64,000 nt of DNA from RGIG3701 sp030530205. Lineage in GTDB: Bacteria; Planctomycetota; Planctomycetia; Pirellulales; Thermoguttaceae. Location of the stretch: assembly GCA_030530205.1 (NCBI GenBank), contig JAUMVK010000001.1, forward strand, positions 1-64,000. The letters run 5' to 3'. Made by a program: the position numbers and the translations under genes. Positions within the stretch are counted from its first letter, which is position 1, and every line of letters begins with the position of its first letter. This document shows positions 17,304 through 25,910 of the stretch, one piece after another. The notes under the pieces were generated by a model, which was not told the DNA's origin, ran no database searches, and saw only the letters and a list, made by a program, of their open reading frames with translations.

Positions 17304-17714
17304 CTATTCTTCCCGCGTTACGGTGGAGTAATTCAGTTTCAGTTCCTGACACATATTGGCGGCTTTCACGATGACTCCGAACGGGGCACGTTCATCACCG
17401 CGAATCACGACAGAAGAGTCGGCCAAAGGGTTTTTCCAGGACGTTTCAAGCAAATTTCTCAATTCTTTCGCGGAAACATTCTGGCCGGAAACGAAGTATT
17501 CACCATTACGGGTGATATTAATGATAAGCGACTGTGGCTGGGACCAAATCGGGGTCGATTCGGTCGCCTGCGGGAGCTGAATATCCAACGCGCTTTCTTC
17601 TTCGTCGAACTTGGTCGCGACGAGGAAGAAAATGAGCAGCAGAAACACCACGTCGATCAACGGCGTAATGCTCAGACTTGCCAGCGCGTTTCCTTTTTGG
17701 ATTTTGACGGCCAT
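17304..17714 (-). CDS. exbD: biopolymer transport protein ExbD/TolR
   Basis: A 136-residue inner-membrane protein with a single N-terminal transmembrane helix, SITPLIDVVFLLLIFFLVAT, containing the conserved proton-carrying Asp (residue 21), and a periplasmic domain with IRGDERAPFG. Together with ExbB it forms the proton-driven channel that energises outer-membrane transport or envelope maintenance. It begins three bases after the exbB stop codon, so translation is coupled. The third gene of the TPR-exbB-exbD unit. Confidence 0.95.
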   Translation of the reverse strand: MAVKIQKGNALASLSITPLIDVVFLLLIFFLVATKFDEEESALDIQLPQATESTPIWSQPQSLIINITRNGEYFVSGQNVSAKELRNLLETSWKNPLADSSVVIRGDERAPFGVIVKAANMCQELKLNYSTVTREE

Positions 17715-17717
17715 TTC

Positions 17718-18686
17718 TTACCTCACAGCTTTCTTCTGCTTCACGTAGGCTTTATACGCAGCGGGAGACAGATGAACCTTTCCTTCCAGGCTTTCCAAAT
17801 ACGCGATGAAATTGACGAGTTTCATATCCATGCGATAGAAAAGACGCTGGATTTTGCCTTCATACCAGTGGGCCAAAATTGCGGCGGGAATTGCAACGGC
17901 CAAGCCCGCGCAGGTCGTAATCAGGGCGAGGTAAATCCCTTCGGAAAGCATTTCCGCTTTATGGATCCCAACGGTGGACGCGGTGGCCATAAACGCCTGG
18001 ATCATACCCACAACGGTTCCAAGCAGCCCGATGAGCGGCGTGACGGACGCGGCCAGCGCCAACAAACGGACACGGGCGTAAAGGCGGTTTGCCTCGTTTT
18101 CTTTCGCCTGCTCGATCGCATTCTGAACTTCCGGCATCGGACGACCGGCTTTGAAGAGTGCCGCCTGAATTACATTGGAAAGCGCACTGTGGTTTCGTCT
18201 GCACAAAGCGTAAATGGCTCGCGGGTCCGCTTTGGCAGAAACCTGAACGTCCACGTTATGCATCAGCCAACGGGGAAGAACGACCCAACTGCACAAACCA
18301 AAGAAGCGTTCCAGGCCAACCATAACGACCAAAACCGACATGATACCGATCGGGATCATCAGCACACCGCCGCTTTTGATCAGATCCAGAATGGAAAGTT
18401 CTTTGTCGGAGTCCGAGGTGGTTTTAGGAGATCCATCTTCCGGGGTTGATGTTTCTTCAACAGGTTCCGTTGCCGCTGCTTCATCCGTGTTTACGGCTTC
18501 TTCAGAAGTTTCCGTTGCGGCCGGTTCCATTGCTTCCGAAGTTTCATCAGCCGGTTCCGTTACAACGACTTCATCTGCGTTCGCGGCTTCTTCCGCCGAA
18601 AAAACGGGGGGTACATAAAGGGAAAAACTCAGCAGAAGGCCAAGAGCCGCGCCAAGAAAAATCGGAAATGGGGATGAATATTTCAT
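17718..18686 (-). CDS. exbB: MotA/TolQ/ExbB proton channel protein with long periplasmic extension
   Basis: A 322-residue ExbB-type protein. A signal-peptide-like helix (residues 8-30) is followed by about 65 residues of acidic Thr/Glu/Ala-rich sequence with a repeated TEPADETSEA / TEPVEETSTP motif, then the three-helix ExbB core: MIPIGIMSVLVVMVGLERF, SVTPLIGLLGTVVGMIQAF and LITTCAGLAVAIPAAILAH. The acidic extension would lie in the periplasm; it is unlike Escherichia coli ExbB but such extensions are usual in planctomycete and some proteobacterial forms. Pairs with exbD immediately downstream; the TPR protein gene lies 79 bp upstream on the same strand. Confidence 0.94.
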   Translation of the reverse strand: MKYSSPFPIFLGAALGLLLSFSLYVPPVFSAEEAANADEVVVTEPADETSEAMEPAATETSEEAVNTDEAAATEPVEETSTPEDGSPKTTSDSDKELSILDLIKSGGVLMIPIGIMSVLVVMVGLERFFGLCSWVVLPRWLMHNVDVQVSAKADPRAIYALCRRNHSALSNVIQAALFKAGRPMPEVQNAIEQAKENEANRLYARVRLLALAASVTPLIGLLGTVVGMIQAFMATASTVGIHKAEMLSEGIYLALITTCAGLAVAIPAAILAHWYEGKIQRLFYRMDMKLVNFIAYLESLEGKVHLSPAAYKAYVKQKKAVR

Positions 18687-18765
18687 GTTCTTACCTGTGA
18701 GTGGATTTAAATTTGAAATCGGGATTTGGTTTTTATTATGTTAAAGCGCTTCGCGAGACGGAAAC

Positions 18766-21700
18766 TCAGCTGCTGAGTTTCTTCATTTTTCGCTTGGCCT
18801 GTTTTTCTTTGTCGGAACCCGGGAATTTCTCGAGGAGGTCGTGGTAATGCTTCAGGGCTTTGTCGATTTTCCCGAGCATTTCAAAGCACTGCGCTGCCTC
18901 AAACATCGCGTCGGCCTGGAGTTTCGGGTCTTCTACGCCGTAAATGACCTGGTAGAACGCCTGAATTGCCGATTCGTACTGCTTTTGGGCGAAAAGTATC
19001 TCGCCTTTGAGGAAAATGGACTGAGGAGTGAAAATCGTGTCATTAGCAGTCGCCAATGATTCACAGAGGGCCAGAGCCTCGTCAAATTTCTGGAGCCGGA
19101 AAAAGGCCATTGCGCGTTTGAATTCCATCCGGGTTTTCCCTTCGGCTGTCGGATAGACTTCAATAAACTGGCCGCTCGTTTCCAGAACAGATTCCCATTT
19201 TTCCTCCTCCTCGTAAATCTGGACCATCATTTCCAGCGTGTTTTCACGGAACGACTGCCCCAGAGCCGGATCGTTCAAAATCGTTTGGAATTCCTTGAGC
19301 GCCTGACTCCGGTCTTTGAGCTGGAAGAGGGCCATGCCCTTGAGGAAACGCAGTTCCGCACGAGTGGAAAGGATTTCATTCTTTTCCTCATCGGAGGTTC
19401 CTTCCGGGATCTCCTCGTTCAAATCGATTCCTTCCACGAAATCAAGCGTTTCCTTGAACATTTTTCGATTGTAAAACGACCAGGCTGTCTTCTGTTCCGC
19501 GCTCCGAAAGATGAAATCGCTCTTCTCGGGCGGATTTTTCAGGATCGGTCGGAAAGCCACTTCCGTTTCTTCCATTTTCCCGGCCAGATACCAGAATGTC
19601 GCGAGTTGGTACGTGAGCGGACGAATGAAAACACTTTCGGGGAATTTCCCGCTCATTTCAGCCAGTGTGTCCTGCGCCTCCTGGAGTTTTTTCTGCTCAA
19701 GCAGGACTTTCACGAGCTGGTTATACGTGCGTTCGTTGGAGTCCCAGTCGGGGTAATTCTCCAGGAGGTCCCGAAACGCCTTTTCCGCTTTTTCAAATTC
19801 CTGTTTCTCGTAGAGGCAAAAACCGATTTCGTAGCTTGCCTCTGCATGGAGCGGTTTGAATTCTTCGGAATCGGAGTTCAGAATGATGTTCCACGCTTCC
19901 ATTGCGGCATCATAGTCTTTGTTTTCCATCGCGGCGATCGCCTGCACGTTTGCGCCTCGCTCCTGGAAGTTGGAATTGGGGAATTTCTCGGCCATTTCCT
20001 TGGCGATTTTCACGGCTTTTTCCGTCTGATCCAGCTTCAGGAAACACTGGGACGCCAAAAGCCCCGCTTCAGGCGCGCTGGAACTTTGGGGAAATTTTTC
20101 GAGAAACGCCTCGAACGTTTCCGCGGCTTTTTCCAGTTCGCCCTTTTCAATCTCGCAGCGCCCATTCAGGAAGAAAAGCTGGTCCGCGATCGGCGAATCG
20201 GGGCATACTCTCAATCCCCATTGGGCATACTTCTGGCAATTGTCATAATTCTTCTGGAGGAAATAAACCATCGCCAGGTCATAGTACAGATTGCCGACGT
20301 GAGCGTATTGTACCTCTTTGGTCGCTTTTCTGGCTTTGATAAGCAGGTTTTGCGCTTTTACGAAGTACTTTTTTTGAAGCTTTTTCGTCTTTTTGGTTTG
20401 AGCGTAATCACGACTGCAAATACCGCCAATATGACGCAGCTCGATGAGCTTCGCCTCATCTTTCATTTTGGAGTCGTTTTCCTTGGCAAACAGGTAACCA
20501 TCCTTGCTCTTGCCGCTCTTCTGAAGGCAATACACAATGGAGACTCGCCACGAGTCAGGATCGCCGGATTTCTCGTACTGTTTCAGGAGATGTTCCCATC
20601 CGTCGCACGCGGCCTGGAAATCCCCGGTGTCGTAAAGAGCCTGCGCATTCTCTTCAAGGAAAGAGATCCGCATGACTTCCGGCAGTTGCCCAAAACCGTC
20701 CCAGACGATCATTTGCCCTGAAACCTCAATGATACCGGCACTGTTTTTGTCTTTGTGATAAATCTGAATGATTTGAAGCATCGCGTCGGCGCCGAACAAA
20801 AGATTCTTGGGAGACTGGTTTTTCTCAAAAATCGTCCGGTAGGTCGCAATGGCTTCGTCTCTGCGTCCACAGGCTTCCAGGGCATCGGCGTAGTCCCGGA
20901 GCAGGGAATGAGTACGGATTTTGGGAGGGATTTGTTCAATGGCGGCAAGAGCCTGTTCCGCCTCGCCCATCTGCAGGAGCAAAAGCGCGAGCTGGTGTGT
21001 CGTTGTGCGAAGCAGGATTCGATCAGACTGAACGCCGGGGATCTCCAGAATTTTTCTCCAGAGATTCAGACACTCTTTTTCGTCGAACGCTTTATTCTCC
21101 TCGCCGGGTTTCAACTGGGCGTTGAAATTCTTCATCGCCAGCCCCTGCTGGTAAAGTGCGTGAGGATAGACCGAGCTGTTCGGGAAATCAGATGTGATCC
21201 TGCCGAACAGATCCGCGGCACGATCGTATTGCCTGAGCTTGACACACGTTTCACCAAAACGGTAATAATAAAACGCCAAATTCAGTACCGAGGTAACCTC
21301 CGTTTTGGGGTCGAGCCACTTTTGGTACGCTTTGCCGTTCAGGATCCCCTTCAACTGCTTCTCAGCCTCTTTGTAATCACCCATCATGAAATAAACGTCT
21401 GCCAGAAGGCGTTTCGCCCGAAGACGCAGTTCCGCCTCCGGCTTGTTTTCCAGAAGGGTGTTTAGCGTGATCATGGCTTTCTTTTCTTCCTGATTTTTCA
21501 GGTTAATGTAAACCTCAGCCAGAGTGTAAAGAGCCTGATTCAAATCCGGAAAATTCTGTTCCGCGATTACAAGTTTCAAATCACCCAATGCGTTTTCGTA
21601 GCTTCCCAACTGAATGAAGGAAAGCGCTTCGTTGTAAATGGCCTGCGTTCGGTATTTACTGTCAGGGAATTGGTTCCGAATCGTCTGGAACTGAATTATC

Positions 21701-22212
21701 GCCCGGCGATACAGCTCGGATGCCTCGTTTGAGATGGAATAATTGCGATCCGCGACCGTGTTTATAGCCCCCTGGCGGCTCCCGGTCGGTTTGATGGGGA
21801 ACATTAGCGCGTGTTGGAGGTAAGTGAGACCAAGAAGGTGACGGGATTCATCCTGATACGGATATTTACCCTCTTTTAGTTCGTTTTCAAAAATCGCCTC
21901 CGCTTCCTCAAAGTGCTGAGTGTGGTACTTGCAGACTCCCAGATAGTGTTCCGCGTGCGGGCGCTGGCTGTTATTGGGGTACTTTTTCAGAAAATCTTCC
22001 CAACCTTTTTCTGCTATGTCATACTCGCCGCCTGTTGTCAGGGCCAGATTCCCGCTGAATTGAGAATCAGCAGCAATTTTATCTTCTGCAGAGAACGCTA
22101 TTCCACAAAAAGCCCACAACACTCCAGCCGTGAACAAAAGCGCTAATCCTGTGTTCTGAATGCCATGTCCCGTTCGGTGATAAATCCAAAATTTGTGATG
22201 AAATTCTTTCAT
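18766..22212 (-). CDS. large exported TPR-repeat protein
   Basis: A 1148-residue protein made almost wholly of tetratricopeptide-like helical pairs, e.g. AEKGWEDFLKKYPNNSQRPH, AEAIFENELKEGKYPYQ, AAETFEAFLEKFPQSSSAPE and ALKHYHDLLEKFPGSDKEK. The recurring FPxS with Ala-rich helices is typical of YbgF/BamD/Tol-associated TPRs. An N-terminal hydrophobic helix (TGLALLFTAGVLWAFCGIAF) is a signal peptide or anchor, so the repeats face the periplasm. The frame extends to 22356, but the ATG at 22212 fits the signal peptide. It is the first gene of an operon with exbB and exbD, so a role as periplasmic scaffold for that channel is inferred. Confidence 0.88.
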   Translation of the reverse strand: MKEFHHKFWIYHRTGHGIQNTGLALLFTAGVLWAFCGIAFSAEDKIAADSQFSGNLALTTGGEYDIAEKGWEDFLKKYPNNSQRPHAEHYLGVCKYHTQHFEEAEAIFENELKEGKYPYQDESRHLLGLTYLQHALMFPIKPTGSRQGAINTVADRNYSISNEASELYRRAIIQFQTIRNQFPDSKYRTQAIYNEALSFIQLGSYENALGDLKLVIAEQNFPDLNQALYTLAEVYINLKNQEEKKAMITLNTLLENKPEAELRLRAKRLLADVYFMMGDYKEAEKQLKGILNGKAYQKWLDPKTEVTSVLNLAFYYYRFGETCVKLRQYDRAADLFGRITSDFPNSSVYPHALYQQGLAMKNFNAQLKPGEENKAFDEKECLNLWRKILEIPGVQSDRILLRTTTHQLALLLLQMGEAEQALAAIEQIPPKIRTHSLLRDYADALEACGRRDEAIATYRTIFEKNQSPKNLLFGADAMLQIIQIYHKDKNSAGIIEVSGQMIVWDGFGQLPEVMRISFLEENAQALYDTGDFQAACDGWEHLLKQYEKSGDPDSWRVSIVYCLQKSGKSKDGYLFAKENDSKMKDEAKLIELRHIGGICSRDYAQTKKTKKLQKKYFVKAQNLLIKARKATKEVQYAHVGNLYYDLAMVYFLQKNYDNCQKYAQWGLRVCPDSPIADQLFFLNGRCEIEKGELEKAAETFEAFLEKFPQSSSAPEAGLLASQCFLKLDQTEKAVKIAKEMAEKFPNSNFQERGANVQAIAAMENKDYDAAMEAWNIILNSDSEEFKPLHAEASYEIGFCLYEKQEFEKAEKAFRDLLENYPDWDSNERTYNQLVKVLLEQKKLQEAQDTLAEMSGKFPESVFIRPLTYQLATFWYLAGKMEETEVAFRPILKNPPEKSDFIFRSAEQKTAWSFYNRKMFKETLDFVEGIDLNEEIPEGTSDEEKNEILSTRAELRFLKGMALFQLKDRSQALKEFQTILNDPALGQSFRENTLEMMVQIYEEEEKWESVLETSGQFIEVYPTAEGKTRMEFKRAMAFFRLQKFDEALALCESLATANDTIFTPQSIFLKGEILFAQKQYESAIQAFYQVIYGVEDPKLQADAMFEAAQCFEMLGKIDKALKHYHDLLEKFPGSDKEKQAKRKMKKLSS

Positions 22213-22636
22213 GAACCAGCCTGTCCCTGCATTGCTCAGCTCTATGCGCGCTGAAATAGGAATTTCTTCTCTCAATCCATCTATTATACCACGTTGAAGA
22301 TTTTCTTCAAGCATACGAGCACGATTTTTCAGGAAATTTTTCGCAAATTCTCTCATTTATCAGAATTTTCTTGTCTTTCCATCTTAATCTGTGCGATGAA
22401 TAGGGATTTCTTCTGTCAATGGAAATCTTTTCCTAATTTATTCTAACATAAAATTTGTAAAGAGGCAAATCGTTCACCGATGAAAAATGTCACTTTTTTG
22501 TTTGTCCTAAACGCAAAATCGGTAAATTTTAACCAATCGGAATTTTTTTGTTAAGTGGAAAGCTTTATCTTCCGAAAATAAAGACAAGATCGATATAATA
22601 ATTTTTCAGTATTCAACCTTTTACCAGGTTTCCAAA
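22213..22636. other. 420-bp divergent intergenic region, TPR operon and porin
   Basis: AT-rich. On the plus strand TATAAT at 22594-22599 is about 40 nt upstream of the porin start, but its -35 (TCCGAA) is poor. On the minus strand the frame of the TPR gene remains open to 22356. No repeats or RNA are recognised. Confidence 0.45.
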
Positions 22637-24130
22637 GTGAAAACATTACGTTTTTCAAAAATGTTTTTCCTGAAACTCAGTATCACACTTTGTGTGGTAC
22701 TGACGTTCTGTGGTTCCGTTCCTGTGGATGGAATGACGGTCGAGGAATTTAATGCCCGATTGGAAGCCATGGAAGAAGAAAACCAGGCCCTTCGAGCCCA
22801 GCTTGTACCGGATTCCGGACCTCCTGTGGAGTCCTTTGATTCAATAACGGAAGCCGAAAATGAGGTTCCATTGGTTCTGTCACAAACTCCGGAACTGGCT
22901 CTTTCCGGGAAAGAGATTACGGCGGCCCGGGCGAAGGAGGTCACGCAGAACGCGGAACACGATAATTATGGCTCGGTTTTGAGCCCCTGGAATATTCGTG
23001 AGGACGATATAGAAAAAGAACTGGCCCGTTACAAAGGCTGGTCGTGGGATAAGAATAATTTCACGCTTACACCATACGTTTGGGTCTGGGTCACGGGAAC
23101 ATACGAAACGAACCGGATGTTCGCGGGTGATTTTCCGCTTTGGGTCCGAAATAATGATGACGACTCGGCGGCATATATCGACGCGAAACCGACCCGACTG
23201 GGGTTCAATCTGGCCTGTCCGGAGGTGGCGTGTCTTCCCGGGACGAAAATCACGGCGGTCGTGGAAACCGACTTTGAGAATACCTACACGGCGGAAAATA
23301 AACCGGACCTGGAATTGCGCAAAGCGTACATTCAGCTCCAGAACGAATGCTCCATGTTCCTCTTTGGCCAGACGTGGGAATTGATCAGCCCGCTTTACCC
23401 GCCAACATTGAACTGGGGTTACGGCTCATCGGCGGGAAACTTCGCGTTTCGCCGTGCGCAGATCCGTTACGACCGGTACTTCAAGCGGGAAAACGGCCGG
23501 TTTGCCATTCAGACGTGTCTGATCGCCAGTCAGACTGCCAACTTTACGGACACGGCAATCGGGACCCCCTACACCGGAAGGTATGGCAGTTACCCGGAAT
23601 TTCAGCTGCGTTTTGAACGGACGTTCAAGAAAACGGACTTCTGGGAAAATGCAATGTTCGCCGTAGGCGCGAAAATTGGTGAGAAGGAATACGTCTCGGC
23701 AAATGATGAATTCCATAAAACCACGTGGGCGGTTACGGCAGATTCAAAAATCCGATTTAACGAACGCTTTTACTGGATGGGTGAGTTATTCGCTGGTGAG
23801 GCAATGACGATCAACTGCGCGGGGGTGATGCAGGATTTGAACCCCCAAACCCGGGAAAAAGTTTTCTCATCCGGCGGCTGGATGGCGTTTGGCTGGGATT
23901 TGACCCCGGAATTGCACTACTCGATCGGTTACGCGATCGATGACCCGGATAATTCAAGACTTTGCGAGGGGATGAAGGCCCTGAACCACTTTGCCTTTAC
24001 GAATATATCACGCGACATCACGAAGCAGTTTAATGTCGGGTTTGAGTACGAGTACTGCGAAACCGAATACTACCAGATCCGTCACGCACACGCGCACCTC
24101 TTTATGCTCAACATGGTGTACAAACTGTAG
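22637..24130 (+). CDS. outer-membrane porin, DcaP/OprP-like
   Basis: A 497-residue outer-membrane protein. A signal peptide (LKLSITLCVVLTFCGSVPVDG) is followed by a short coiled-coil (VEEFNARLEAMEEENQALRA), typical of trimeric DcaP porins, a low-complexity linker and a beta-barrel with alternating aromatic strands (TLTPYVWVWVTGTYE, YIQLQNECSMFLFGQTWELI). The FGQTW...SPLYP element is a family signature. The protein ends in an aromatic/hydrophobic strand (HLFMLNMVYKL), as barrels do. A GTG at 22637 is used as start; the ATG at 22661 is possible. Substrate unknown; DcaP proteins pass dicarboxylates or other anions. Confidence 0.85.
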   Translation: MKTLRFSKMFFLKLSITLCVVLTFCGSVPVDGMTVEEFNARLEAMEEENQALRAQLVPDSGPPVESFDSITEAENEVPLVLSQTPELALSGKEITAARAKEVTQNAEHDNYGSVLSPWNIREDDIEKELARYKGWSWDKNNFTLTPYVWVWVTGTYETNRMFAGDFPLWVRNNDDDSAAYIDAKPTRLGFNLACPEVACLPGTKITAVVETDFENTYTAENKPDLELRKAYIQLQNECSMFLFGQTWELISPLYPPTLNWGYGSSAGNFAFRRAQIRYDRYFKRENGRFAIQTCLIASQTANFTDTAIGTPYTGRYGSYPEFQLRFERTFKKTDFWENAMFAVGAKIGEKEYVSANDEFHKTTWAVTADSKIRFNERFYWMGELFAGEAMTINCAGVMQDLNPQTREKVFSSGGWMAFGWDLTPELHYSIGYAIDDPDNSRLCEGMKALNHFAFTNISRDITKQFNVGFEYEYCETEYYQIRHAHAHLFMLNMVYKL

Positions 24131-24147
24131 AGAATACGGCTTGAACC

Positions 24148-24181
24148 AAAAAAAGGGTACACGTTCAGTGTACCCCTTTTC
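24148..24181. terminator. bidirectional terminator between porin and DUF1598 gene
   Basis: Perfect 8-bp stem GGGTACAC/GTGTACCC with loop GTTCA, an A-run before it and CTTTT after it, so it can serve both convergent genes. Confidence 0.88.
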
Positions 24182-24198
24182 TGACAGTTTCTAAAGTT

Positions 24199-25530
24199 TC
24201 AGTTTTCGTACCAGCGTTTGGACGGGATCGCGCCTTTTTCACGCACGGATTTCAGGTCGGTCGTTTTTGAAGACTGAACCATTTCCCACGGATTGATCGA
24301 AACGCCGCCGGTCACGAACATAATGCCAGCGCTGCGGCGGGCGACGACCGAGGAGCTTGGAGCCTTGGCCGGAACCACTTCACGAGCGGGATTCACGTCT
24401 TTGCTCGTCATCATCGGCGCGAAGGAATTGCCCATCGTGGCCAAAACTTTGCCTTCTGCGAAAATGGCGCCGACCAGCGCGCAGTCCATGCAGTTACGAA
24501 GCTGGCCGAAAATCGGTTCCGCGACGCTCAGCGCATCGTAGTTTTCGGTCATTTTGTCGGCCCACTGCTGGAAAACGTCGGAGGCTTTCGCGCCTTTGCG
24601 GACGATTTGATTCCCATCGAAGAAATCCGTGTCGGTCATCGTGACAACTTTTCCACCGTCGAGCGACCAGGTCAGGCCTTGGGCGTCACGGGAAATAGCC
24701 GCGAAATTCGGGGCCAGCCACCAGCGAGGAAGCGCGCCGTTGGGGGACGGGTTTTTCATCATGCTCACGAAAGACGGAAGCGTTTTGACCGGGGATTTCG
24801 TGGCTCCCATCGAGATTTGCTTCATACGGAAGTCCGCTGCGGCCATGACATAAGCGAAATGAGACGCTTCGTCGATTCCATTAAGCGTGACCGTCTGATC
24901 GCCCAGAGCCTTTTCCATTCCCTGAGCGATGGTTTTCGGCGGCGTCTGCGGGTTCACACTCGAAGCGTATTCGCTCATCCGCTGCAAACCTTCTTTCGTC
25001 GGGTCGATCGAAACGGAGAAAACAGACCGATTCTGCGCGGAAGCAGCCTGGATCGCAGCGACCAGATCGTCCAGACGCATGATCGGTTTTCCGGTTTCTT
25101 TCCCGACCAATACACCCTGCGGCCCGACGACCCAGCCTTCAGCCGGCCCGACCAGTACAACGTCCTGTTCTTCCGGGAACAGAACAACGCTCTGGATGGA
25201 GGTCAACCCGCCGAGGAAGCGAACCGAATCAGGGATCTCAGAGCCTTCAGCTTCGGCTTTGGCGATCTCTTCGTTGAGTTTTTTCAACGAAACACGGCGC
25301 ATCTGAACCGCTTTGTTTAACCCTTTGGCAATGGGGTCCAAATCGTTTTTGATTTCGAGACGAAGCTGGTTCATTTCTTCGACGGACGCCTGGGAAAGCA
25401 TTCCGCTCGCGTCGATCAGGACACCGCCGACGGACGATTGGTTCGAGGTCGTAAGCGTCTGAGCGAAAACGGATGAGCCAAGCATACAAACGGCCAGAAC
25501 AGCCAAAACCACAAATACTTTGCGAAGCAT
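24199..25530 (-). CDS. DUF1598 domain-containing exported protein
   Basis: A 443-residue exported protein with a clear signal peptide (VFVVLAVLAVCMLGSSVFAQ). The sequence LGGLTSIQSVVLFPEEQDVVL, read with its following VGPAEGWVV, and the later LPRWWLAPNF and MKNPSPNGALPRWW stretches match the DUF1598 family, which I know mainly from planctomycetes and whose function is undetermined. The end is Ser/Thr-rich with a GGVSINPWEM segment. Transcribed alone, with an AT-rich leader upstream. No catalytic motif is apparent. Confidence 0.8.
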   Translation of the reverse strand: MLRKVFVVLAVLAVCMLGSSVFAQTLTTSNQSSVGGVLIDASGMLSQASVEEMNQLRLEIKNDLDPIAKGLNKAVQMRRVSLKKLNEEIAKAEAEGSEIPDSVRFLGGLTSIQSVVLFPEEQDVVLVGPAEGWVVGPQGVLVGKETGKPIMRLDDLVAAIQAASAQNRSVFSVSIDPTKEGLQRMSEYASSVNPQTPPKTIAQGMEKALGDQTVTLNGIDEASHFAYVMAAADFRMKQISMGATKSPVKTLPSFVSMMKNPSPNGALPRWWLAPNFAAISRDAQGLTWSLDGGKVVTMTDTDFFDGNQIVRKGAKASDVFQQWADKMTENYDALSVAEPIFGQLRNCMDCALVGAIFAEGKVLATMGNSFAPMMTSKDVNPAREVVPAKAPSSSVVARRSAGIMFVTGGVSINPWEMVQSSKTTDLKSVREKGAIPSKRWYEN

Positions 25531-25910
25531 ATTTTACTCCTCAGTTCTGCACCCGAATCGGATGATGGTGAAATTTTATATCTCTGATTTCAAAAGAGGA
25601 TCACTCTCTGAAACACATTCTTTCATAGTCCTATTTTACACCAATTCGGAGAAAATGAAACACCTCACCCTCAATTTTCCATTGAAATTTTCAAGAAAAT
25701 AAAAGATTATTCCAATTAATCGTTTTTATGGAAACAAATTTCCTAAACGGATAAACGAAACGACCTTTTTTTTTCGCCTAAAGTCTCTGCTTTCACAAAA
25801 GATGCCAAAAATTTTCGCCTTCCTTCTTGCGAAAAAACTATTTTGTGGTATATTATACAGTTCAGATTTCTCTGACTGTTGATCCACAATCAGGCCCCCA
25901 GAACAAAAAA
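25531..25910. other. 380-bp divergent intergenic region, DUF1598 gene and helicase
   Basis: AT-rich with a good plus-strand promoter at 25827-25854 for the helicase. Nothing else is recognised between 25531 and 25826. Confidence 0.5.
25827..25854 (+). promoter_or_regulatory. promoter of the DinG-like helicase
   Basis: TTGCGA at 25827 and TATATT at 25849 with a 16-nt spacer. Transcription would start near 25861, so the in-frame TTG at 25827 cannot be the start codon. Confidence 0.65.

Noticed and set aside
19285..20721. 478-codon frame opposite the TPR protein
   Set aside because: Follows the antisense of Glu/Lys-rich helices (Phe/Leu/Arg-rich); no start signal or domain.
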